Assembly: GCF_028736175.1 (NCBI RefSeq)
Contig: NZ_CP117880.1
Span: forward strand, 3,658,001 to 3,722,000
Length of the DNA: 64,000 nt
Reading direction: 5' to 3'
DNA from: Sphingobacterium oryzagri
GTDB taxonomy: Bacteria; Bacteroidota; Bacteroidia; Sphingobacteriales; Sphingobacteriaceae
Shown: positions 8,758 to 16,572 of the stretch, piece by piece
Numbering within the stretch: position 1 is the first letter of the stretch
Layout: each line of letters opens with the position of its first letter
Program-made: the position numbers and the translations under genes
Notes under the pieces: generated by a model
What the model was told of the DNA's origin: nothing
Databases searched by the model: none
What the model saw: only the letters and a program-made list of their open reading frames with translations

Positions 8758-9549
8758 TTATAACGTACCCAATTTCATGATATAATCGACCGTTTCTTTG
8801 TTAAGCCAATCTTTCAACGTTACAGAAAACTGATCGATCATTTGTTGTCGGCTCATCACCTTCACTTTTTTCGCATCAAACACTTTCTTGTCCAGCATCA
8901 CGTTGTCGCTGAGCTCTACCTTACTCGCAAAATAAGATACGTGCTGGCTTGGAACCACTAATCCTAAAATAATACCAGGGAGTCCACTGATGGATTCCGG
9001 TCCGCCACTTACGGGCATCTCCGTGCTGTAATAAGCCACTACATATGTGCTGTCTGGCGTGATGCCATTCGCTCGGCGACAAGTATATCCAGCAACATCC
9101 CGATATTCGTTGGTAATTCGCCACTTCACACGCTTTACCGTGTCCTGGATAATGACTTTCTCTCCCATCAAATCGTTATAACGTTTGTATTCCTTTGTTT
9201 TTAAATTGGATAGCGTCGTTGCATCAAAGTCCAACGCGAACATCATAATCAGTTGTTGCGTTTTTTGATCGAGTTCGGCTTTTTGTGGTTCAAAAAGCGT
9301 TTCTGTCTCGTTAAATTTTAGCGTCTTTTTAAGCACCACTTGCTGTGGAATGGTAGGGAGCATATTTTGGAACTGGCCGCGCGACCGATCATCTGCTTTT
9401 TCGATAAACTGTTTAGACACAATATTCTTCATGTACATCGTTTTATCGTACGTGATCGTCCCCGATTTGGCAAACAAGGCATATTGTGCCTGTCCTGTAT
9501 TTGCGGTGGCTAAACAGCAAATGAATAATATATATTTTAAAATCTTCAT
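8758..9549 (-). CDS. GLPGLI family secreted protein
   Basis: 263 residues with a signal peptide (MKILKYILFICCLATANTGQAQ). The family signature occurs as SGLPGIILGL near residue 193, after a GPESISG lead-in. GLPGLI proteins are a Bacteroidota-specific periplasmic family of unknown activity, usually encoded next to an outer-membrane beta-barrel protein with a carboxypeptidase-like N-terminal domain, exactly as here: the receptor gene ends 9 bases upstream. The pair is probably cotranscribed from the receptor side and may work together at the outer membrane. Confidence 0.88.
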   Translation of the reverse strand: MKILKYILFICCLATANTGQAQYALFAKSGTITYDKTMYMKNIVSKQFIEKADDRSRGQFQNMLPTIPQQVVLKKTLKFNETETLFEPQKAELDQKTQQLIMMFALDFDATTLSNLKTKEYKRYNDLMGEKVIIQDTVKRVKWRITNEYRDVAGYTCRRANGITPDSTYVVAYYSTEMPVSGGPESISGLPGIILGLVVPSQHVSYFASKVELSDNVMLDKKVFDAKKVKVMSRQQMIDQFSVTLKDWLNKETVDYIMKLGTL

Positions 9550-9558
9550 GTTTTGATA

Positions 9559-12279
9559 CTATTTAATAAACATTTTTGCAAAATCCCAAGATACTTTCAC
9601 CATGTAATAACGACGTATGGTATCAAAACGTCGCTGTGTAAAGATGGAGTTAACGGCCGAACGACTAAATCCTCTGTTTTGATTGAGCACATCATTAATC
9701 ATAAAATCAACAATCAACGATTCGTTTTTCAGAAACTTCTTGCTGACCCCAGGGTGCACTAAAAACTGCTCAAACTTTTGATCGAATGCCTGCGTTGGCG
9801 CTTCATAGGTGTAATTGTAGTTGGTATATAATTTCAACGTCTTTGAAAAAAAGTATTCTACGCTGCCGCTCGACCCAAATACAAAGCCGTTGCTATTTAC
9901 ATCTGTTTGTAAGCTGGAATTCATAACGCGGTATTGCGGACTTACATCTATATTGAAATTCAGGCCCGTTTTGGTATCGCGCAAAATGTTATAAGTGAAA
10001 TTGTAGTTTGTCGTATTTACTTTATTCAGCTCGCCATTGAAATAATTGTAATTTTCATTCAATCCGATAGATACCTGTGGCGAATTGCCAATTCCCAGAT
10101 CTTTATTCAATTTGAAATAATGTCCAGCCCAGGCGCTTGCATTGATATTTGTTTCACCAATAATATTGCTCCACTCATACACGTTCACCGCGTTTTGCGT
10201 CGTAATATTTTGCGTAATCGGATCTTTTTGCAAGACAAAATTACCACCTACGTAAAGGTAACTTCCGGTAAGCAACTTGAAGCTATTATACCCCATATTA
10301 AACGAGTTACTGAAGGATGGCGTCAGGTTTTCATTTCCGATATAACGATTTAACGGATCGGTATTATCTAAGATCGGTTGAATTTGACTTAACGACGGCA
10401 ATTGGTTTCGTCCGTTATAATTAAACCAAAGCACTTTGCTTTTGGTGAATGAAAAACTACCATTCAAGGAGGGGTTATAAGTAAAGAAGCTACGCGAAAG
10501 CGCTACATTGGTATAATTGTTTACCTGATCCAGGGCATCATTATTAAAACTGTTTGTCAGGTTTGCCCGCAATTTTTCACTGGTGTAATTCAAGGCCAGT
10601 TTATAATTGCTGCTTAAGCGATTGAAGTCGTAATTATTACTAAAGCGAACGTCCAGTTCGTCGTAAGCGCCCGACACACCTCTATTAAAAGATTCGACCA
10701 AAGACGCATTTTGGTTACGTTCTATTCCGGCACCAAGGGAAAGGTTGAATGCTTTCGTAAGTGGCTCGGTATACGTTAGGGAAGCCCGTTGATTTTCGGT
10801 TGTTTGCAATCTGTTTTTCACCTGATCGGTGATCGAGTCTGTACCACTGAGGTAATTATTCACAACGCTGTATAGCGTTCCACCACCTTGATTTTCATCG
10901 CGACTTACCTGACCGTTAAATGTCAGTGAACGTCCCTTTTTCATAAACTTGTGCGTATACAAAGCATTTAAGGTGAATGAAGTCAGGTCAGATTCCGAAG
11001 TTTCCTGGCTATTGTTTACAATGGCGGTATCCAAATTTGGCGTAAACTGCTCTGATGCCACGGTGTTATCTGCCCAGAGGTTTTTACGCGTAGCATTTCC
11101 CGCGATCGTCAGACTATTCAGCGAATCCAGGTTGAGGTCATATTTCAAGTTTACGCGGTGTTGGTCATTTTTTGTATCTACGCGCTTTAAGGTATTGTTA
11201 TTAATAATACCGCTCATATTTGTTTCCTCTTCCCCATCACTTGCAAGGCGTCCGTATTTATAATTCAAATTTACCTTATGTTTGTTTTCTTTAAACTGAT
11301 CGGCAAAAGTCACCCCCGTGTTGATTGCATTCGGCACACCAATTACACCTTGTCCAGAAAACGGATCCTGAACATTGGTAAACCAGGTGCTGCCATCATC
11401 GCCATAGGTTACGCCGCTATCTCCACCAAACTTTTCGGCATCTTCTCTCCCTAAGCTTGTTGTCGCATTATTACCAAAAAGGCTGTAAGCCGAAATTTTT
11501 TGGCTGCCTTTAAACTTATTGACCATCACTTGCCCCATGTAATACTCGTCGGTGCCGCCGCCCAAAAGAGCCTTACCAAACAAGCCATTTTTGGCATCTT
11601 CTTTCAATTTTACATTGATGGTCTGCTCCCGTTGCCCGTCGTCAACGCCTGTGCGCTCCGCCTGTTCTGATTTCTTTTCGTACACCTGTACTTTATCCAC
11701 CATATCCGATCGGATGTTGCGCGTCACTAAGGTCGGATCGTCGCCAAAAAACTCTTCACCATCGACCAAAACGCGCTTTACGGTTTTTCCTTGTGCCGTG
11801 ATATTTCCTGCGGCATCGACCGTAATGCCCGGTAATACTTTCAGCAAATCTTCGACTTTGGCATTTTGTTCCACGGTAAAGCTCCCAGCATCATACTCCG
11901 TAGTATCTCCATTGATCTTGATTGGAATACGGCCCGTAACCACCACTTCTTCGATCAGCTGCGCGGTACTCGTGAGCTCGATAAAAAGATTGCTATAGTC
12001 TTTTTTAGGAAGAATCTCGGTGTAAAAATCCCCGTATTTCGGATAACTGGCGATCAAAAGATACGAGCCGGTGTCGGGTTGCGCCATGCTAAAGGCACCG
12101 CTGGCATCAGCATACGTGAAATCGACCAAGATAGAATCTTTAGCCGTGATCAGCATGAGTGTAGCATTTGTTAATTTCTGGTTGTCATTCACATCGGTCA
12201 CTTTCCCCGATAATTTAGTTTGCGCATGCAGCGAAACGCTGAGTATGCAAAAAAGCAAAAAGACGTAATGTCTGATCAT
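9559..12279 (-). CDS. Outer-membrane beta-barrel protein with carboxypeptidase-like regulatory domain
   Basis: About 906 residues. I prefer the second ATG (12279) because it gives a normal signal peptide (MIRHYVFLLFCILSVSLHAQ); the first ATG at 12294 would add five residues. Domains in order: CarboxypepD-like beta-sandwich (KLSGKVTDVNDNQKL..., about 22-110), a plug-like region with EEVVVTGR and the phrase VKRVLVDGEEFFGDDP, then a long barrel of alternating strands rich in Asn and aromatic residues (OMP_b-brl_3 type). Unlike SusC there is no obvious SusD partner; the partner is the GLPGLI protein. Cargo unknown. Confidence 0.85.
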   Translation of the reverse strand: MIRHYVFLLFCILSVSLHAQTKLSGKVTDVNDNQKLTNATLMLITAKDSILVDFTYADASGAFSMAQPDTGSYLLIASYPKYGDFYTEILPKKDYSNLFIELTSTAQLIEEVVVTGRIPIKINGDTTEYDAGSFTVEQNAKVEDLLKVLPGITVDAAGNITAQGKTVKRVLVDGEEFFGDDPTLVTRNIRSDMVDKVQVYEKKSEQAERTGVDDGQREQTINVKLKEDAKNGLFGKALLGGGTDEYYMGQVMVNKFKGSQKISAYSLFGNNATTSLGREDAEKFGGDSGVTYGDDGSTWFTNVQDPFSGQGVIGVPNAINTGVTFADQFKENKHKVNLNYKYGRLASDGEEETNMSGIINNNTLKRVDTKNDQHRVNLKYDLNLDSLNSLTIAGNATRKNLWADNTVASEQFTPNLDTAIVNNSQETSESDLTSFTLNALYTHKFMKKGRSLTFNGQVSRDENQGGGTLYSVVNNYLSGTDSITDQVKNRLQTTENQRASLTYTEPLTKAFNLSLGAGIERNQNASLVESFNRGVSGAYDELDVRFSNNYDFNRLSSNYKLALNYTSEKLRANLTNSFNNDALDQVNNYTNVALSRSFFTYNPSLNGSFSFTKSKVLWFNYNGRNQLPSLSQIQPILDNTDPLNRYIGNENLTPSFSNSFNMGYNSFKLLTGSYLYVGGNFVLQKDPITQNITTQNAVNVYEWSNIIGETNINASAWAGHYFKLNKDLGIGNSPQVSIGLNENYNYFNGELNKVNTTNYNFTYNILRDTKTGLNFNIDVSPQYRVMNSSLQTDVNSNGFVFGSSGSVEYFFSKTLKLYTNYNYTYEAPTQAFDQKFEQFLVHPGVSKKFLKNESLIVDFMINDVLNQNRGFSRSAVNSIFTQRRFDTIRRYYMVKVSWDFAKMFIK

Positions 12280-12450
12280 AAGGTAAACATTCAATTTTTA
12301 TAATTCACAATCGATGGTATATGTCGATGAATAAAAATAAATGTTACAGTTTTAGGAAAATAAAAATGAAATATAATTAAGGAGATAGTGAAGGATCAAA
12401 AGAAAGCTTGATCGCTATTCATCAGCGATGCCCTAGCATCTATCAAAAAA

Positions 12451-13371
12451 TTAGAGCGAAGTAAACGCTGTAGTAAATAAACGACTAGGCTTCAAATAAA
12501 TGAAAGCCCTATCCGCATCAATCACCAGATTAAAACGTTTAAGAAAATCGCCTCCCAAAATACTGATGCGTTGAAGTCCGGTAGCGCCTTTAAAATATCC
12601 GGCAGCCACATTGGTTAATTGCTCTTGACCAAGTTTAACAGATGGCACCACGACTTTCTTGCTAACGACGGCATTGCCAAATGCATCATGCAGCACCTTT
12701 TCACCGACCGGATGGAGCACACTATCGAGTCTGTGTTCAACAACAAATTCGTCATCAAACATCAATGCTCCGGCATATCCAGTATGGATTAAAAACCTAT
12801 TCTCCCATTCCAGTTTGCCGTCAGAGCAACGAATGTTGACAAATAAGTTGCCATTTTCAACAGAGAGCGGTAATTTCTCATAAATGGCAATGTCTACGGG
12901 CAAATTATCCGAAACGAGCATATAACTGCTGTCAAAGTCCAATGTTACGACTTTGCCCTGCAAAAGGCCCAATCCAAATTTACCATCGGTGCCCTGTCCG
13001 CTAGTAAGATCTTCCCAAATCGGGATTTTCAACCAGGAGAGACTTGCTATGTCGATGGCATTATTTAGGCTCATTCGGGAATCGTTCGATTCTCCGCCCC
13101 AACTTTTCACCCCTCCAACCGTTTCTTCAAAACGTATACTCTTTAGTTTTGCCGCAGATTCCGCAACAAGCGTAACATCATTCGAAGCAGTATGAAACAT
13201 CAGGCGAACGCTGTTCGTCTTATTAAGCACGGCATCCATAATCAAATTATTATAGGCTGTTCGCTCAAAAGGAATGGTATCAATTACTAAACAGCGACTA
13301 GGCACTTTCGCCTGCGCGAGAGTGCTCACCAGAAAGAATAAAATAATATAGCTTAGCAAAGGTCTTCTCAC
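12451..13371 (-). CDS. Secreted retropepsin-like (aspartyl protease fold) protein, degenerate active site
   Basis: I chose the GTG at 13371 because it gives a clean signal peptide (MRRPLLSYIILFFLVSTLAQA); a TTG at 13380 would add three residues. The body of about 285 residues has the two-lobe pattern of Bacteroidota aspartyl-protease-like proteins: a first lobe with FGLGLLQGKVVTLDFDSS and a C-terminal ILGGDFLKRFNLVIDADRAFIYLKP, the usual family ending. Where an active enzyme has D-T/S-G, this one shows FLIHTGYAG, so the catalytic Asp appears replaced by His. It follows metA by 22 bases and may share its transcript. Confidence 0.65.
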   Translation of the reverse strand: MRRPLLSYIILFFLVSTLAQAKVPSRCLVIDTIPFERTAYNNLIMDAVLNKTNSVRLMFHTASNDVTLVAESAAKLKSIRFEETVGGVKSWGGESNDSRMSLNNAIDIASLSWLKIPIWEDLTSGQGTDGKFGLGLLQGKVVTLDFDSSYMLVSDNLPVDIAIYEKLPLSVENGNLFVNIRCSDGKLEWENRFLIHTGYAGALMFDDEFVVEHRLDSVLHPVGEKVLHDAFGNAVVSKKVVVPSVKLGQEQLTNVAAGYFKGATGLQRISILGGDFLKRFNLVIDADRAFIYLKPSRLFTTAFTSL

Positions 13372-13393
13372 GACTTCCAATTAAAAAAGCAGA

Positions 13394-14338
13394 TCAACCA
13401 TTATTTTTAATTTCGCCCAGCAGCGGAACCTCTGCCAAGTCAAACGGGGTTTCTTGATAAACAAAATAGTTCAGCCAGTTGTTAAACAACAAATTCGCGT
13501 GACCTGTCCAGCGCACTACCGGCGAATGCTGAGGATTATCTTGTGCATAATAGTTATGCGGCGGCGCGATCGTATTACCTTTTTCCATATCACGCACATA
13601 CTCATCATGTAGTGTCAACGGCGCATACTCCGAATGCCCGGTCAAATAAAACTCGCGTCCACCACGGGAAGATAAAATGGCAAGACCAGCCTCTTCTGAT
13701 TCGGAAAGAACACTAATCTCTTCTTTGGCTATTAAATCTTCTTTTAAAATTGTAGTATGCCGGCTATGTGGTATATAAAACTCGTCGTCAAAGCCTCGGA
13801 ACAATGGATTTTTCTTTTCTGTTGCATGATGTTTAAATACACCAAACAACTTATTGTTCAACGGCACCTTTTCTACGCCATAAAAGTGATAGAGCGCCGC
13901 TTGAGAAGCCCAACAGATATACAATGTAGAGGTTACATGTGTTTTTGCCCAATCAAAAATCTGCGTAATCTCATTCCAATAGCTCACTTCTTCAAATTTC
14001 ATCATCTCCACAGGAGCTCCGGTGATAATCATGCCGTCGTAATTGTTCTCCCGAATCTCACTAAAACCTTTGTAAAACATTTCCAGATGTTCCTCGGGTG
14101 TATTTTTTGGCGTATGCGTATCAAGCCGCAAAAACTCGACCTCTACCTGCAGGGGCGTGTTGGAAAGCAAGCGTACGAAATCCGTTTCTGTCGAAATCTT
14201 CAATGGCATCAAGTTCAGAATAAGCATACGCATGGCACGAATATCTTGCGCATTGGCACGCAGATCACTCATCACAAAAATATTCTCTTTCTTTAAAAGC
14301 TCTATGGCTGGTAAATTGTTAGGTATTTTGACAGGCAT
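13394..14338 (-). CDS. metA: Homoserine O-acetyltransferase (MetA family)
   Basis: 314 residues, full length for MetA. It acylates L-homoserine in methionine synthesis. The catalytic Cys is C142 in YICWASQAAL; the His of the triad lies in the C-terminal LTGHSEY region, together with Glu. Residue 111 is Glu (ITGAPVE): work on the MetA family links Glu at this position with acetyl-CoA use and Gly with succinyl-CoA use, so I predict acetyl-CoA as donor despite the usual name homoserine O-succinyltransferase. A -7-like box TATTTTTG lies on the minus strand about 30 bases before the start. Confidence 0.93.
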   Translation of the reverse strand: MPVKIPNNLPAIELLKKENIFVMSDLRANAQDIRAMRMLILNLMPLKISTETDFVRLLSNTPLQVEVEFLRLDTHTPKNTPEEHLEMFYKGFSEIRENNYDGMIITGAPVEMMKFEEVSYWNEITQIFDWAKTHVTSTLYICWASQAALYHFYGVEKVPLNNKLFGVFKHHATEKKNPLFRGFDDEFYIPHSRHTTILKEDLIAKEEISVLSESEEAGLAILSSRGGREFYLTGHSEYAPLTLHDEYVRDMEKGNTIAPPHNYYAQDNPQHSPVVRWTGHANLLFNNWLNYFVYQETPFDLAEVPLLGEIKNNG

Positions 14339-14406
14339 ATCTTCTTCTCTTTCTACTTGATTTAGGCAAAAATAGCAAGAATATACTAAATCTGGCAGTA
14401 GACCGT

Positions 14407-14499
14407 TTACTTTCTGACTTTCGGTAAAGAAAACTTTGCGCGCGCTACCGCATTAAGCGATTTCTGCCGTTCGGCCGATAAGCTCAAAATACGCTTCAT
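14407..14499 (-). CDS. Possible 30-residue small protein or leader upstream of metA
   Basis: A 30-codon frame starts with ATG at 14499, preceded by a purine-rich AAAGG eight bases upstream, and stops 68 bases before metA. The predicted peptide is basic (MKRILSLSAERQKSL... ending KVRK) with seven or eight Lys/Arg and no Cys or Met run, so it is not a methionine attenuator. Codon choice resembles the neighbours. It could be a real small protein, or chance in a 348-base gap; there is no known family. Confidence 0.3.
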   Translation of the reverse strand: MKRILSLSAERQKSLNAVARAKFSLPKVRK

Positions 14500-14686
14500 T
14501 GTATACCTTTATAAACTACGCCGTTTTTGCCATTCATATCACGAAATAGCTTGTAATTAAAAAAGATCTTAATTACCACGTTCACGACATAAAACTTTTA
14601 TAAGCGGAGCAGCAGGTGCCATAATAGCTACTCGTTTGACAACGACTTCTAGTCAAATAGAGTAATGCAGTATTTTGCAAGACCGC

Positions 14687-15676
14687 TTAATCCATTTCCA
14701 AAGATGCTCCATTAACCCAACGATCGTCTAGCGCTATCCTACACCATTGGCCTTCGCTTCTGGAAACAAAAACAACTTCACCCTTGTATCGGTTATCGAC
14801 TGCGGCAAAAGACGTGCCCGGCCCGGAGCGGACGCGGAGTACATCGGCGCTGACGATAGCCCGCTCTACGAGCACGGTGTAACGTTCCGACACCCAATGC
14901 TGTTTGCTTTTCGAAATTTTTAACCAGTCGCCCTGCTGTTCATACACCCGCAGGATGGCGCCATATTGCGCGCTGGAAACATCAGAAGCTACACGATGTT
15001 GCGTACTTGGCCCCGATCGGACGCGCAGGGCAGATGCCGTTACCGCCACATAGCTTTGTACATCCGAAGTATCTTCTCGCATAACATGGCCGGCCAGTTT
15101 GGATTGGATTAACGGTATAAAATTCGCTTGACAATCAGCAACCTTATTGCCACCGAAAAAACCTGTCCCTGGGCATGATTTATTGTTTCGTGTGCCATTA
15201 TTCCGCGCGCCGCTTGTTAAATCAAACCAATGGTGATAGACGATGGTTTCTATGGAGGGCCGCAAATTAAAACGTGTACAGAGCGCAGCCGTAACAGCCA
15301 CAATACTTGCTTGCTGCCATGTCGTCATTTGGTCATGACCAATGTCAAAATTCCCCAAATTTTCTAAGCAGATCGCATGCGCATTCTGCCCATAAATACA
15401 TGCAGGCGCTTTTTCCAAGCCACGACCCGTTAGGATGCTACCATCCGGGAAAATCGTAAAATGCTGACCAATATCATTCCAGCCGTTATTTAGCACATGA
15501 TAATCTTTCATCGCTTTTTGGCGTTCAAAATGATTACTTCCGTCAAAATGGGTATAATCAGGCAAATAGGTATGATGTTGCTGGACGGCTAAAATGGTGC
15601 GTGATATCGATACTTGTTGCATCCAGCTGATAAATTCATCGATCGACATTTTGGTAAATCCGTATTTGGTTTCCAT
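14687..15676 (-). CDS. N-acetylmuramoyl-L-alanine amidase with two SH3 domains
   Basis: 329 residues. The N-terminal part (about 25-200) is an Amidase_2/PGRP-type zinc domain: HHTY at 34-37 supplies the first His, VYHHW at 147-151 the second, and NKSCPG at 165-170 the Lys and Cys, the same layout as phage T7 lysozyme. Two bacterial SH3 domains follow (about 208-268 and 272-328), each opening with LRVRSGP. It should cut the amide between MurNAc and L-Ala in peptidoglycan. There is no signal peptide, so it would need lysis, a phage-like or a contact-dependent route to reach the wall. It has its own unit. Confidence 0.85.
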   Translation of the reverse strand: METKYGFTKMSIDEFISWMQQVSISRTILAVQQHHTYLPDYTHFDGSNHFERQKAMKDYHVLNNGWNDIGQHFTIFPDGSILTGRGLEKAPACIYGQNAHAICLENLGNFDIGHDQMTTWQQASIVAVTAALCTRFNLRPSIETIVYHHWFDLTSGARNNGTRNNKSCPGTGFFGGNKVADCQANFIPLIQSKLAGHVMREDTSDVQSYVAVTASALRVRSGPSTQHRVASDVSSAQYGAILRVYEQQGDWLKISKSKQHWVSERYTVLVERAIVSADVLRVRSGPGTSFAAVDNRYKGEVVFVSRSEGQWCRIALDDRWVNGASLEMD

Positions 15677-16131
15677 AAGCTTATCCGTTTTATAGTATGC
15701 TAAGCAGTGCTAAAATCACGATGTTATCACTGCGACTTTACAATCCATAAAATAACTACGAAAGTAAATATAACGCATAAAATGAAAATAAGCAACACTT
15801 AAGGCCTACCCAAAAACAAACAAAAGAATAAATGATTAAACAATAGTTAATAAAAAAATAAAACTATTGAAGATCTATTGAGTTGGCTGAAATAGCACGT
15901 AAGATCAGTAATATCTTCATAAAAAATTAATATCGTTAGTGGTACTTCTGGGTCTACTTATTTCTGTAAACACTAGTTTTTTATAAAAAGATATAGCCAG
16001 ACCTGTAAGGAAGGTGGTATGTCTGGCCTGTAATGAGGAGATTCACAATCGTGTATAAACTAAGAGAAAAGCTCTTGAAAAAAATACGGATAACCAGGAC
16101 TACCCAGTTATCCGTATTAATTTATACGGCA
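15677..16131. other. Intergenic region with hairpin and short direct repeat
   Basis: No gene is supported in these 455 AT-rich bases. At 15996-16027 there is a stem GCCAGAC/GTCTGGC, and within and after it the near-repeat CCTGTAAGGAAGG / CCTGTAATGAGG (16002-16014 and 16027-16038). The terminator of the 90-residue protein lies at the right end. Confidence 0.35.
16076..16118 (-). terminator. Intrinsic terminator
   Basis: Perfect 12-base stem AATACGGATAAC/GTTATCCGTATT (16083-16094 with 16107-16118), followed on the minus strand by a T-run. It lies 14 bases after the stop of the 90-residue protein gene. Confidence 0.85.
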
Positions 16132-16404
16132 CTATTCGCCAAGCTCATCAGCTAGCACCAGTCGACAAAATTTCATCAGCGGACTGTTTTCATCCACGAT
16201 GGTCATCGGTCGTTCATCATCGTTTGAAACAAAACTAGGATGTTCGGCCTCCGCTGGACGAGAAACCCGAATATCGGGCACATGCTCCCCTTCTTTGTCG
16301 ATATCTGCGATAACAAAACTATCTTTATCTTTCTCTACGACAACGTATTGAAATAAGATTTCCTTTCCTGAATCCGTGTATACAACTTGTGACTTCTTTT
16401 CCAT
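16132..16404 (-). CDS. Small acidic hypothetical protein, 90 residues
   Basis: Cytoplasmic, acidic, with no recognised domain. The first half looks like a small beta-sheet (QVVYTDSGKEILFQYVVVEKDKDSFVIADI), the middle is polar (HVPDIRVSRPAEAEHPSF) and the end is helical (SPLMKFCRLVLADELGE). The start ATG is unambiguous and a strong terminator follows. Function unknown. Confidence 0.6.
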   Translation of the reverse strand: MEKKSQVVYTDSGKEILFQYVVVEKDKDSFVIADIDKEGEHVPDIRVSRPAEAEHPSFVSNDDERPMTIVDENSPLMKFCRLVLADELGE

Positions 16405-16572
16405 GTCTATTTAATTTATACCCCTTGAACAACGGAGGGAATCGCTTCGTTCAAATTGATCTTTAATTCTTTTAAATATAGAATTATTTAAAAATACATA
16501 GGCTCATTACATCACGACATACAAAGGGGCGCTCGATATTGAGCTACCCTGAAAATCGCATCCAACACAAAC

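Noticed and set aside
14339..14686. SAM riboswitch before metA
   Set aside because: I looked for SAM-II and SAM-I core patterns on the minus strand and did not find the conserved words or pseudoknot partners.
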